A stretch of DNA of 64,000 bases from Streptomyces bauhiniae. GTDB taxonomy: Bacteria; Actinomycetota; Actinomycetes; Streptomycetales; Streptomycetaceae. The stretch covers positions 496,001 through 560,000 of the forward strand of contig NZ_SRRT01000006.1 in the NCBI RefSeq assembly GCF_004784475.1. The letters run 5' to 3'. Under the pieces are notes generated by a model. It did no database searches, was not told where the DNA came from, and saw only the letters and a program-made list of their open reading frames with translations. Within the stretch, counting starts at the first letter, position 1. Each line of letters starts with the position of its first letter. A program made the position numbers and the translations under genes. This document shows positions 1-8,632 of this stretch, piece by piece.

Positions 1-1
1 C

Positions 2-448
2 GCAGCTCGGCAACTCCCCCTCGCCGCCGAGCTGCTGGCCGCCTGCATCGAGGCCGGGGCCGGTCCCGTGGTCGCCGCCCAGGCGGTAGGGGAGGCGCTC
101 GGAGGCCCGGTCGGCGACGCGCTGGCGCGGGGCGCGGCGGAAGCCCGCCTCGGCGGTGAACCGGCGGACGCCTGGGCCCGGTTGACAGCCCTGCCCGGCG
201 CCGGAGCACTGGCCCGCCTGCTGGAGCGGGCCGACCGGTCCGGGCTTCCGGCGGCCGAACCCGTGGCCCGACTGGCCTCGGACGCGCGGGCGGAGTCGAT
301 ACGGGCGGCCACCGTCAGGGCGCGCAGGGCGGCCGTACTGATCTCGGCACCGGTCGGGCTGTGCTTCCTCCCCGCCTTCATCGCGGTCGGCGTCCTGCCC
401 GTGGTGATCGGCCTCGCGGGCGGCGCGATGGGAGGAGGTGGGCCCTGA
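2..448 (+). CDS. TadC-like type II/IV secretion membrane protein, 5' partial
   Basis: The reading frame is open from base 2, so the gene begins outside the window and only its last ~148 residues are here. The visible part is an alanine-rich helical region followed by a cluster of arginines and a C-terminal hydrophobic segment (about the last 35 residues). That pattern is typical of the end of a T2SSF/TadC membrane-platform protein. The three small genes that follow (pilin-like peptide, TadE-like, TadG-like) are the usual companions of tadBC in actinobacterial tad loci, and this context is the main support. The family call is inference from the fragment and its neighbours. Confidence 0.7.
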   Translation, partial: AARQLPLAAELLAACIEAGAGPVVAAQAVGEALGGPVGDALARGAAEARLGGEPADAWARLTALPGAGALARLLERADRSGLPAAEPVARLASDARAESIRAATVRARRAAVLISAPVGLCFLPAFIAVGVLPVVIGLAGGAMGGGGP

Positions 449-466
449 CCGAACGGACCGACGTGC

Positions 467-498
<32 letters not shown>

Positions 499-523
499 CG
501 AGCTTCACCGAAAGGAACTTGAG

Positions 524-724
524 ATGCGAGAAAAGGCCGGCAGGGCATGGGCGCTGCTGCGGGAGCGGTGCCGCAAGGACGCCGGAATGGTGACCTCCGA
601 ATACGCCATGGGAATCATCGCGGCGGTCGGATTCGCCTTGCTGCTTTACGAGGTCGTCACCAGCGGCCAGGTCAAGGCGGAGCTCCAGGGCATCGTGAAA
701 CGAGCGCTCAGTGCGCGCATGTGA
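524..724 (+). CDS. DUF4244 small pilin-like membrane protein
   Basis: This 66-residue protein has a basic N-terminus, a short motif VTSEYAMG at about residues 25-32 and then one hydrophobic helix (about residues 32-46). This is the layout of DUF4244/Flp-like pilin precursors in actinobacterial tad clusters. An AAGGAA ribosome binding site lies 8-9 bases before the ATG. It overlaps the next gene by 14 bases, which suggests translational coupling. It is probably the structural subunit assembled by the TadC-type platform encoded upstream. No prepilin peptidase site is evident beyond the glycine before the helix. Confidence 0.75.
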   Translation: MREKAGRAWALLRERCRKDAGMVTSEYAMGIIAAVGFALLLYEVVTSGQVKAELQGIVKRALSARM

Positions 725-1085
725 ACGAGGCGCGGACCGGGGGTTCGTGACGGCCGAGGCGGCCGTGGTGCTGTCGGTGCTGGTGGCGTTCACCATGGCG
801 CTGGTCTGGGGGCTGCTCGCCGTGGCCGCCCAGATCCAGTGCGTGGACGCCGCCCGCACCGGGGCGCGGGCGGCCGCCCGCCAGGACCCGCCCGAAGCGG
901 TGGTCCGGCTGGCCAGAGAAGCGGCACCGCGCGGGGCGACGGTCGGCGTCGCCCGCGAGGGCGAGCAGGTCCGCGTGACGGTGGTGGCGAAGCCGCCGGT
1001 GCTGACGGGGCTGCCGTTCGAGGTACGGGAGGAGGCCGTGGCCGCCGCCGAGGACGCGGTGGGGGCCGGAGAGGAGGGGCCATGA
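711..1085 (+). CDS. TadE-like pseudopilin
   Basis: This 124-residue protein has the TadE signature: a short N-terminal arm with FVTAEAAVVL, one hydrophobic helix (about residues 16-38) and an extracytoplasmic tail rich in Ala, Val and Arg. TadE-family proteins are minor pseudopilins of the tad secretion/pilus apparatus. The gene starts inside the DUF4244 gene and its stop overlaps the next start as ATGA, so the three genes form one coupled unit. A GTG at 747 is an alternative start that would still keep the helix. Confidence 0.78.
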   Translation: MRACERGADRGFVTAEAAVVLSVLVAFTMALVWGLLAVAAQIQCVDAARTGARAAARQDPPEAVVRLAREAAPRGATVGVAREGEQVRVTVVAKPPVLTGLPFEVREEAVAAAEDAVGAGEEGP

Positions 1086-1468
1086 GGTGCGGGGAGGGTG
1101 ACCGGGGTTCCGCGACCGTCTGGAGCCTCGGGGTGATCGCTCTGCTGTGCGTGGTGTTCGGCGCCGTACTCGGCCTGGGGCACGCGGTAGTCGTACGGCA
1201 CCGGGCGGCCGGCGCGGCCGATCTGGCGGCGCTCGCGGCGGCGGACCACTGGTCCGAGGGCACGGAGGCGGCGTGCGACGCGGGTCGCCGGGTGGCGTCG
1301 GCCCAGGGTGCGCGGCTGGTGCGGTGCGCGATCGTCGGCGAGACCTCGGACGTGAGCGCGGGGTCGGGACACGGACCGTTCGCGGCGGAGGTACGGGCCA
1401 GGGCGGGACCTCCTGACCCGCCGGTCACGGAGACCCGGGCGCCCGCATCACAGGGCCCCAGCCCCTAG
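1082..1468 (+). CDS. TadG-like / Rv3654c-type secreted protein
   Basis: This 128-residue protein starts in a 4-base overlap with the TadE-like gene. It has an N-terminal helix (about residues 12-36, beginning near GSATVWSLG), then 'AAGAADLAALAAAD', which is characteristic of the actinobacterial helicase/secretion neighbourhood protein called Rv3654c or TadG-like. The C-terminal half is low complexity and Pro-rich. It is the last gene of the tad operon and ends one base before the stop codon of the convergent helicase gene. Confidence 0.72.
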   Translation: MRCGEGDRGSATVWSLGVIALLCVVFGAVLGLGHAVVVRHRAAGAADLAALAAADHWSEGTEAACDAGRRVASAQGARLVRCAIVGETSDVSAGSGHGPFAAEVRARAGPPDPPVTETRAPASQGPSP

Positions 1469-1469
1469 C

Positions 1470-4004
1470 TCAGCCCGCCTCCCCGGCCGCCTCCGCATCG
1501 GCCCCGGCCGCCTCCGCCCCGCCGGCCCCGGCCCCGTCCCCGCCGGACTCCCCCTCCTCCGGCGCCCCCCGCAACAGCGTCGTAAGCAGCCGTACCGCCC
1601 CCCGTTTGTGCAGCGGCTCGTTGCCGTTGCCGCACTTGGGGGACTGGATGCAGGACGGGCAGCCGGCCTCGCACTCGCAGGAGGCGATGGCCTCGCGGGT
1701 GGCCGTCAGCCAGGCGCGGGCGGTGTGGAAGGCGCGCTCGGCGAAGCCCGCCCCGCCGGGGTGGCCGTCGTAGACGAAGACCGTGGGGAGCAGCGTGTCG
1801 GGGTGCAGCGGGACCGAGACCCCGCCGATGTCCCAGCGGTCGCAGGTGGCGAAGAGGGGCAGCATGCCGATCGAGGCGTGTTCGGCGGCGTGGAGGGCGC
1901 CGCCGAGGATCTCCGGGTTGATCCGGGCCTCGTCGAGCTGGTCCTCGGTGACCGTCCACCACACCGCGCGGGTACGGAGCGTGCGCGGAGGGAGATCGAG
2001 TTTCGTCTCGCCCATCACCTCGCCGGTGATCAGGCGTCTGCGCAGGAAGGAGACCACTTGGTTGGTGACCTCGACCGAGCCGAGGCACAGCCGGCCGGAG
2101 CCCCACGGGATCTCCGTCTCCGTCTCCAGGACGGCGATGGACGTGGTGTCGCGGGCGGCGGTCGAATACGGCGGGTCGGCCTGTTCGACCAGGGCGACGG
2201 AGTCCTTCAGGTCGAGCGAGCGCACCAGGTAGGTGCGGCCCTGGTGGAGATGGACCGCGCCCTCGTGGACGGCGGAGTGCGCGGCCTCCGCGTCGACCGT
2301 GCCGAGCAGGCGTCCGGTGCCCTCCTCCACGATCTGCACCGGAGGCCCGCCGGTGCCCCGGATGTCGGTCAGGTCGGCGGCGCGTTCCCGGCGCGTCCAG
2401 TGCCAGGCGCGGGTGCGGCGGCGCAGCAGCTTCGCGGCCTCAAGCTGGCCCAGCACATCGGCGCTCACCGGGCCGAAGAGTTCGAGGTCGGCCTCGGTCA
2501 GCGGGATCTCGGCGGCGGCCGCGCACAGGTGCGGGGCGAGGACGTAGGGGTTGTCCGGGTCCAGGACCGTGGACTCCACCGGGCGGTCGAACAGGGCCTC
2601 CGGGTGGTGGACGAGATAGGTGTCCAGCGGATCGTCGCGGGCCACCAGGACCGCCAGCGCGCCCTGCCCGGAGCGCCCGGCGCGGCCCGCCTGCTGCCAC
2701 AGGGAGGCACGGGTGCCCGGATAACCGGCGATCACCACCGCGTCCAGGCCGGAGATGTCCACGCCCAGCTCCAGGGCGGTGGTGGCGGCGAGGCCGAGGA
2801 GGTCGCCGGAGTGCAGGGCGCGTTCCAGGGCGCGGCGCTCCTCGGGGAGGTAGCCGCCGCGATAGGCGGCGACACGCCGGACCAGGGAGCGGTCGACCTC
2901 GGCGAGCCGTTCCTGCGCGATGACCGAGATCAGCTCGGCGCCGCGCCGGGAGCGGACGAAGGCGACCGAGCGCACGCCCTGCACGGTGAGGTCGGTCAGC
3001 AGGTCGGCGGTCTCGGCCGTGGCGGTGCGGCGCACCGGGGCGCCCTTCTCGCCGTGCAGCTCGGTGAGCGGGGGCTCCCAGAGGGCGAAGACGAGTTCCC
3101 CGCGGGGGGAGGCGTCGTCGGCGACCTCGACCACCGGCAGCCCGGTCAGCCGGCGGGCGGCGACCGAGGGCTCGGCGGCCGTGGCGGAGGCCAGCAGGAA
3201 GACGGGCGACGCGCCGTAGCGGGCGCACAGTCTGCGCAGCCGGCGCAGCACCTGGGCGACGTGCGAGCCGAAGACGCCCCGGTAGGTGTGGCACTCGTCG
3301 ATCACGACGTACTTGAGCGACTTCAGGAAGGAGGACCAGCGGGGGTGGGAGGGCAGGATGCCCCGGTGCAGCATGTCGGGGTTGGTCAGGACGTAGTTGG
3401 CGTACTGCCGGACCCACTCGCGTTCCTCGAACGGGGTGTCGCCGTCGTAGACCGCGGGGCGCACCGCGTTGCCCAGGGGCGCGGCGAGTTCCCGTACCGC
3501 GCGGCACTGGTCGGCGGCCAGGGCCTTGGTGGGGGAGAGGTACAGGGCGGTGGCGCCCCGGCCGTTCGGCGCCTCGGACCCGTCCAGCAGGGCGGAGAGC
3601 ACCGGCATCAGATAGGCCAGGGACTTGCCGGAGGCGGTGCCGGTGGCGACGACCACCGAGTCGCCGTCCAGGGCGTGCTCGGCGGCGATTGCCTGGTGGG
3701 CCCAGGGGTGCTCGATCCCGCGCTCCTGGACCGCCGCGATCACCTCGGCGCGAATCCGGTCCGGCCAGACGGCATGGCGGCCCGCGCGCGGGGGCAAGTG
3801 CTCCGTATGAGTGATGCGCGCGGACCTGCTCGGACCGGAGGCGAGCCGGTGCAGAACCGTCTCCGGAGACGGGCGGGACGCCGGGTCCGGCTGGGGGTGA
3901 TCGGGTCGGTGATTCTTGGCCATCGGCACCGAGTGTGTCACCGGCTTGACGGACAATGGAGCCAAGGCGTCGTGCACACCTGCCGGTAAGTGATTGAATG
4001 CCAT
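1470..4004 (-). CDS. DEAD/DEAH-box helicase with C-terminal DUF1998/MZB domain (MrfA/YprA type)
   Basis: This is an 844-residue superfamily 2 helicase. Motif I is ATGTASGKS, the Walker B box is DECH, motif III is ASATA and motif VI is QQAGRAGRSG. The C-terminus carries the DUF1998 zinc-binding cysteines (CECEAGCPSCIQSPKCG). This matches MrfA/YprA-type helicases, which in Bacillus act in excision-independent repair of mitomycin damage. The ATG at 4004 was chosen because the residues after it match the start I recall for Streptomyces orthologues; the frame stays open much further upstream, across bldG, which is coincidental. It is divergent from bldG with only ~80 bases between starts. Confidence 0.88.
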   Translation of the reverse strand: MAFNHLPAGVHDALAPLSVKPVTHSVPMAKNHRPDHPQPDPASRPSPETVLHRLASGPSRSARITHTEHLPPRAGRHAVWPDRIRAEVIAAVQERGIEHPWAHQAIAAEHALDGDSVVVATGTASGKSLAYLMPVLSALLDGSEAPNGRGATALYLSPTKALAADQCRAVRELAAPLGNAVRPAVYDGDTPFEEREWVRQYANYVLTNPDMLHRGILPSHPRWSSFLKSLKYVVIDECHTYRGVFGSHVAQVLRRLRRLCARYGASPVFLLASATAAEPSVAARRLTGLPVVEVADDASPRGELVFALWEPPLTELHGEKGAPVRRTATAETADLLTDLTVQGVRSVAFVRSRRGAELISVIAQERLAEVDRSLVRRVAAYRGGYLPEERRALERALHSGDLLGLAATTALELGVDISGLDAVVIAGYPGTRASLWQQAGRAGRSGQGALAVLVARDDPLDTYLVHHPEALFDRPVESTVLDPDNPYVLAPHLCAAAAEIPLTEADLELFGPVSADVLGQLEAAKLLRRRTRAWHWTRRERAADLTDIRGTGGPPVQIVEEGTGRLLGTVDAEAAHSAVHEGAVHLHQGRTYLVRSLDLKDSVALVEQADPPYSTAARDTTSIAVLETETEIPWGSGRLCLGSVEVTNQVVSFLRRRLITGEVMGETKLDLPPRTLRTRAVWWTVTEDQLDEARINPEILGGALHAAEHASIGMLPLFATCDRWDIGGVSVPLHPDTLLPTVFVYDGHPGGAGFAERAFHTARAWLTATREAIASCECEAGCPSCIQSPKCGNGNEPLHKRGAVRLLTTLLRGAPEEGESGGDGAGAGGAEAAGADAEAAGEAG

Positions 4005-4086
4005 GGCGGCTGGCGAAGTGTTCCAAGGGCCGTAAGCCGGGATGTCCCGAGGGATGACCGCTCGATAGCAAGGTGCTGGAGGATTC

Positions 4087-4428
4087 GTGGACCTGTCCCT
4101 GTCGACCCGTACCGTCGGCGATCGTACGGTCGTCGAGGTCGGTGGCGAAATCGATGTGTACACCGCGCCCAAGCTGCGCGAGCAGTTGGTCGAGCTGGTG
4201 AACGACGGCAATTTCCACCTCGTCGTCGACATGGAGGGCGTGGACTTCCTCGACTCCACCGGGCTCGGCGTGCTGGTCGGTGGCCTGAAGCGGGTGCGTG
4301 CCCATGAGGGCTCGCTCCGTCTGGTCTGCAACCAGGAGCGCATTCTGAAGATTTTCCGTATCACCGGCCTCACCAAGGTGTTCCCGATCCACACCTCGGT
4401 CGAGGAAGCGGTGGCGGCCACCGACTGA
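4087..4428 (+). CDS. bldG: Anti-sigma factor antagonist BldG
   Basis: This 113-residue STAS-domain protein is nearly identical to my memory of BldG, the anti-anti-sigma factor needed for aerial growth and antibiotic production in Streptomyces. The phosphorylatable serine lies in DSTGLGV at position 57, as in BldG. A GGAGG ribosome binding site stands 7 bases before the GTG. It is followed by an anti-sigma factor gene, the usual partner, which phosphorylates it. It shares an ~80-bp divergent promoter region with the helicase gene. Confidence 0.97.
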   Translation: MDLSLSTRTVGDRTVVEVGGEIDVYTAPKLREQLVELVNDGNFHLVVDMEGVDFLDSTGLGVLVGGLKRVRAHEGSLRLVCNQERILKIFRITGLTKVFPIHTSVEEAVAATD

Positions 4429-4590
4429 CCAGGGTCGTAAGCCGGGTCCGGGCTGCCTGTGCGGTCCGGGCGCCGGTTGACTCCGCCCCGGTGCCGTCAG
4501 CGGTCGGGGCGCGGAAGTTTCATCGTGGGGGTGCGGGCTTTCGGCGGCCCCGGCCCCGCACCGCACGCCCGTAGTACGCGAGGGGGATGC

Positions 4591-5028
4591 ATGGCCACCG
4601 TCGAACTCCGCTTCAGCGCGCTGCCCGAGCACGTCCGGACCGCCCGTCTGGTGGCGGCCGCGGTGGCGCGCAGGGCCGGAGTGGACGAGGCCGTACTCGA
4701 CGAGGTCCGCCTCGCGGTCGGTGAGGCGTGTTCCCGCGCGGTCGGACTCCACCAGAGCGTGGGCATCACCGCGCCGGTCAAGGTCGCGCTGATCGAGGAG
4801 GAGAAGCTCTTCTCCATCGAGGTCGGCGACGAGGCTCCGCACGCGGTGCCCGCCGAGCGGGTCGCGGGCGGCGCGGCCGCCGACGCGGACGTGGAGGCCG
4901 AGGAGGACGAGATGGGCCTCGCGGTCATCAGCGGCCTCGTGGACGACGTCGAGGTCACCACCGGTGAGAACGGCGGCCTGATCCGCATGTCCTGGCCGAC
5001 CACCCCGCCGCCGACCGTACTGATCTGA
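4591..5028 (+). CDS. BldG-associated anti-sigma factor (RsbW/ApgA-like, HATPase domain)
   Basis: This 145-residue protein resembles the serine-kinase anti-sigma family (GHKL fold). DEVRLAVGEACSRAV (about residues 33-47) is the N-box helix, with Glu replacing the usual Asn region as often seen in this group, and MGLAVISGLVDDVEV is the glycine-containing lid region. It carries an acidic insert (about residues 100-110). Its place directly after bldG matches the SCO3548/ApgA gene that pairs with BldG. The ATG at 4591 follows GAGGGGG. It is probably co-transcribed with bldG and is followed by a strong hairpin. Confidence 0.85.
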   Translation: MATVELRFSALPEHVRTARLVAAAVARRAGVDEAVLDEVRLAVGEACSRAVGLHQSVGITAPVKVALIEEEKLFSIEVGDEAPHAVPAERVAGGAAADADVEAEEDEMGLAVISGLVDDVEVTTGENGGLIRMSWPTTPPPTVLI

Positions 5029-5058
5029 ACCGGGCGCCAAGCGCGCCGGACGACTTCC

Positions 5059-5085
5059 GAGGGGCCCTGCACCGCAGGGCCCCTC
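5059..5085 (+). terminator. Hairpin terminator after the bldG operon
   Basis: A perfect 12-bp stem (GAGGGGCCCTGC / GCAGGGCCCCTC) with a 3-base loop lies 30 bases after the anti-sigma gene stop. There is no U-run, as is common in Streptomyces. The rest of the 330-base gap up to hppA (5086-5361) has no ORF I would accept. It must hold the hppA promoter, but I cannot fix its boxes. Confidence 0.8.
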
Positions 5086-5361
5086 GCGTCGTTCCGGCCA
5101 CTTTCGGCCGAACCGCCGGCCGCCCCGAATACGTGAAGGAATTCACGACCGGAAACCCCCGCAGATCGCGCCGGTGAAGGCGCGATCTTAAATGCCTCAG
5201 GGGCATTACTCCGTCCGGGTTTCGTGCTCTGGTCGTCTCCTCGATCGTTTGCTAAAGGGTTAGGGGCGGGCAATTCTGTTTACCGTGCCGGTCGGGATCA
5301 CCATCGGGCAGCTACAAGTCCGTCCACAGCTTGAGCTCGGCCCAAGCGTCAAGGAGGACGA

Positions 5362-7776
5362 ATGGCGGGGCTTCTCATCCCTGGTCAGGCGGGTCACTCC
5401 GCATCCAACTCCGCGTCCCTCGCGGCCGTCGTCCTCACCGACGGCAACCGCGCGCTGGTCGCCGTGATCGCGGCGGTGGCCCTTGCGGCACTGGTCGTCG
5501 CGGGCGTCCTGGTGCGCCAGGTGCTGTCGGCGGGCGAGGGCACCGCACGCATGCGGGAGATCGCGGAGGCGGTCCAGGAAGGCGCGAAGGCATATCTGGC
5601 GCGGCAGTTGCGCACCCTCGGCATTTTCGCCGTCGTGGTGTTCTTCCTGCTTCTGCTGCTTCCCGCCGACGACTGGAATCAGCGGGCCGGGCGCTCGGTG
5701 TTCTTCCTGATCGGCGCGGTTTTCTCGGCGGCCACCGGCTATATCGGCATGTGGCTCGCCGTACGCAGCAATGTGCGCGTCGCCGCGGCCGCCCGGGAGG
5801 CGACTCCGGGAGAGGGCGAGGCGGAAAAGGACCTCACCGTCGTCTCGCACAAGGCGATGAAGATCGCATTTCGCACCGGCGGCGTGGTCGGCATGTTCAC
5901 CGTGGGACTCGGCCTGTTCGGCGCCTCCTGCGTGGTGCTGGTCTACGCGGCCGACGCGCCCAAGGTGCTGGAGGGATTCGGCCTGGGCGCCGCCCTGATC
6001 GCCATGTTCATGCGCGTCGGCGGCGGCATCTTCACCAAGGCCGCGGACGTCGGCGCCGACCTGGTCGGCAAGGTCGAGCAGGGCATCCCGGAGGACGACC
6101 CGCGCAACGCGGCGACCATCGCGGACAACGTGGGCGACAACGTCGGGGACTGCGCGGGCATGGCGGCCGACCTCTTCGAGTCGTACGCCGTCACCCTGGT
6201 GGCCGCGCTGATCCTCGGCAAGACCGCCTTCGGCGACGCCGGGCTCGCCTTCCCGCTGCTGGTCCCGGCGATCGGTGTCGTCACCGCGATGATCGGTATC
6301 TTCGCGGTCGCCCCGCGCCGCGCCGACCGCAGCGGGATGAGCGCCATCAACCGGGGCTTCTTCGTCTCCGCCGTGATCTCCCTCGCGCTGGTCGCGGTCG
6401 CCGTCTACGTCTATCTGCCCGGCCGCTACTCCGAGCTGGCCGGCGTGACCGACGCGGCGATCAGCGGCAAGGACGGCGACCCCCGGGTGCTGGCGCTGGT
6501 CGCCGTGGCCATCGGCATCCTGCTCGCGGCCGTCATCCAGCAGCTCACCGGCTACTTCACCGAGACCACCCGCCGCCCGGTCCGCGACGTCGGCCGCACC
6601 TCGCTGACCGGCCCCGCGACCGTCGTCCTCTCCGGCATCTCGCTGGGCCTGGAGTCCGCCGTCTACACCGCGCTGCTGATCGGCCTCAGCGTGTACGGGG
6701 CGTTCCTGCTCGGCGGCACCTCGATCATGCTGGCGCTGTTCGCGGTGGCGCTCGCCGGGACGGGGCTGCTGACCACGGTCGGGGTGATCGTCGCCATGGA
6801 CACCTTCGGCCCGGTCTCCGACAACGCGCAGGGCATCGCCGAGATGTCCTCGGACGTGGAGGGCGCCGGCGCCCAGGTGCTCACCGACCTGGACGCGGTC
6901 GGCAACACCACCAAGGCCATCACCAAGGGCATCGCCATCGCCACCGCCGTTCTCGCGGCCGCGGCCCTCTTCGGCTCGTACCGGGACGCGATCACCACCG
7001 GCGTACAGGACGTGGGGGAGCGGCTCAGCGGACCGGGTTCACCGTTGACCCTGTCCATGGACATCTCCCAGCCCAACAACCTGGTCGGCCTGATCGCGGG
7101 CGCGGCCGTCGTCTTCCTCTTCTCCGGGCTCGCCATCAACGCCGTGTCGCGGTCGGCCGGTTCGGTGGTGTTCGAGGTGCGCCGGCAGTTCCGCGAGCGG
7201 CCGGGGATCATGGACTACACGGAGAAGCCCGAGTACGGCCGGGTCGTCGACATCTGCACCCGCGACGCCCTGCGCGAGCTGGCCACGCCCGGACTGCTCG
7301 CCGTGATGGCGCCGATCTTCATCGGGTTCACCCTCGGCGTCGGCGCCCTCGGTGCCTTCCTGGCCGGCGCGATCGGCGCGGGCACGCTGATGGCGGTGTT
7401 CCTCGCCAACTCCGGCGGCGCCTGGGACAACGCCAAGAAGCTGGTGGAGGACGGCCACCACGGCGGCAAGGGCAGCGACGCCCACGCGGCCACGGTGATC
7501 GGCGACACGGTCGGCGACCCCTTCAAGGACACCGCGGGCCCGGCCATCAACCCGCTGCTGAAGGTGATGAACCTGGTCGCCCTGCTCATCGCCCCCGCGG
7601 TGATCAAGTTCTCCTACGGAGGCAGCAGCAGCATGCTCGTCCGCGTCCTGGTCGCGGTGTTCGCGCTGCTGGTGATCGTCGTCGCGGTGTACGTGTCCAA
7701 GCGGCGCGGGATCGCGGTGGGGGACGAGGACGCGGGCGAGGTCTCCAACTCCACGCCCCCGGCGGTGGTTCCGTAA
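5362..7776 (+). CDS. hppA: Membrane-bound proton-translocating pyrophosphatase (K+-independent type)
   Basis: This 804-residue, about 16-helix membrane protein couples pyrophosphate hydrolysis to ion pumping. The substrate loops are clear: DVGADLVGKVE (about residues 226-236), DNVGDNVGDCAGMAADLFESY, and DNAQGIAEMS later. The motif GNTTKAITKG carries Lys at the position that separates K+-independent H+-PPases (GNTTKA) from K+-dependent ones (GNTTAA), so a K+-independent proton pump is predicted. AAGGAGG precedes the ATG. It is longer than the usual ~700 residues, with an N-terminal extension and a hydrophilic C-terminal tail. Confidence 0.95.
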   Translation: MAGLLIPGQAGHSASNSASLAAVVLTDGNRALVAVIAAVALAALVVAGVLVRQVLSAGEGTARMREIAEAVQEGAKAYLARQLRTLGIFAVVVFFLLLLLPADDWNQRAGRSVFFLIGAVFSAATGYIGMWLAVRSNVRVAAAAREATPGEGEAEKDLTVVSHKAMKIAFRTGGVVGMFTVGLGLFGASCVVLVYAADAPKVLEGFGLGAALIAMFMRVGGGIFTKAADVGADLVGKVEQGIPEDDPRNAATIADNVGDNVGDCAGMAADLFESYAVTLVAALILGKTAFGDAGLAFPLLVPAIGVVTAMIGIFAVAPRRADRSGMSAINRGFFVSAVISLALVAVAVYVYLPGRYSELAGVTDAAISGKDGDPRVLALVAVAIGILLAAVIQQLTGYFTETTRRPVRDVGRTSLTGPATVVLSGISLGLESAVYTALLIGLSVYGAFLLGGTSIMLALFAVALAGTGLLTTVGVIVAMDTFGPVSDNAQGIAEMSSDVEGAGAQVLTDLDAVGNTTKAITKGIAIATAVLAAAALFGSYRDAITTGVQDVGERLSGPGSPLTLSMDISQPNNLVGLIAGAAVVFLFSGLAINAVSRSAGSVVFEVRRQFRERPGIMDYTEKPEYGRVVDICTRDALRELATPGLLAVMAPIFIGFTLGVGALGAFLAGAIGAGTLMAVFLANSGGAWDNAKKLVEDGHHGGKGSDAHAATVIGDTVGDPFKDTAGPAINPLLKVMNLVALLIAPAVIKFSYGGSSSMLVRVLVAVFALLVIVVAVYVSKRRGIAVGDEDAGEVSNSTPPAVVP

Positions 7777-7788
7777 GCGAGGCACAAC

Positions 7789-7830
7789 GGCGGGCGGACG
7801 GCGCGGGCTGACGCGTCGCCGCCCGCCCGC
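7789..7830 (+). terminator. GC-rich inverted repeat after hppA
   Basis: An imperfect GC-rich inverted repeat (CGGGCGG...CCGCCCG arms) begins about 12 bases after the hppA stop. It is a probable terminator, but the pairing is not perfect and this GC-rich DNA gives many chance hairpins. Confidence 0.45.
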
Positions 7831-7988
7831 GTGCGTGGGGACACCCCGCACGGGCCCATCGGCCGTGAGCCTTCTCTCGCATGGTGCGAAGCACCGCAAA
7901 AGTCTGCTTATAGGGCATCGGTCGTGTGGATGGTCTCGTTCCGCCGTGTAGATTCCGGTGGCCGATAGCCATGGAAGGGACCGATCCG

Positions 7989-8582
7989 GTGAACAAGAAG
8001 CTCGCGGCCGCCCTGTCCGGCGGCGCGGTACTGATAACGGCGCTGACGGGATGCGGCAGCGACGGCGGCGGCCCCGACCCCAAGCTGGGTGTCTGGGCGA
8101 AGAAGGTGTGCGACGCGGTGCCCGCGCAGTACACCAAGATCAAGGCGGCCAACGCCGGGATCGCCAAGATCGCCAGCGACAGCGACCTCCCGCCCAAGAC
8201 GGCGAAGGAGACGTACGCGCAGGCGTTCCAGGACATGTCCGACGGCTACAAGGCCATCGCCACCGCCATCAACGACGCCGGTGCGCCCCCCGGGGTCGAC
8301 GGCGGGGCCAAGCGGCAGCAGGACGCGGTCAAGAACCTCAACAGCCTGGCCACCTCCTACGCCGACCTCAAGAAGAAGGTCGACGGGCTGGACACCAAGG
8401 ACCAGGGCAAGTTCGCCAAGGGCCTGCACGAGGTCGCCGACCAGACCAAGGAGATCGGCCGCCAGAGCAGCAGCGGCACCGAGGCCCTGAAGCGCCTGGA
8501 GCAGGGCGACGTCAAGGAGGCCATCGCCGAGCAGCAGAGCTGCAAGGTCTCCGCCTCGGCGCCGCCCGCCGCCAAGAGCTGA
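7989..8582 (+). CDS. Small secreted lipoprotein, function unknown
   Basis: This 197-residue protein starts at GTG 7989, eight bases after GGAAGGGA. It has a basic N-terminus, a hydrophobic stretch and a lipobox LTGCG (Cys at about residue 21), so it should be lipid-anchored on the outer face of the membrane. The mature part is predicted all-helical and Lys/Ala/Asp rich, with no motif I recognise. It stands alone between hppA and a methyltransferase gene. An ortholog is present at this place in S. coelicolor as far as I recall, so it is core rather than acquired. Confidence 0.8.
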   Translation: MNKKLAAALSGGAVLITALTGCGSDGGGPDPKLGVWAKKVCDAVPAQYTKIKAANAGIAKIASDSDLPPKTAKETYAQAFQDMSDGYKAIATAINDAGAPPGVDGGAKRQQDAVKNLNSLATSYADLKKKVDGLDTKDQGKFAKGLHEVADQTKEIGRQSSSGTEALKRLEQGDVKEAIAEQQSCKVSASAPPAAKS

Positions 8583-8632
8583 CGCCACTCGCGCGGACGG
8601 CCGGGCACGGCGCGGCGGGCCACAATGGGGGC

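Noticed and set aside
1608..3989. Long plus-strand frame (793 codons) opposite the DUF1998 helicase
   Set aside because: It is Gly/Ala/Val/Arg-rich with no domain and is a GC-skew shadow of the true minus-strand gene.
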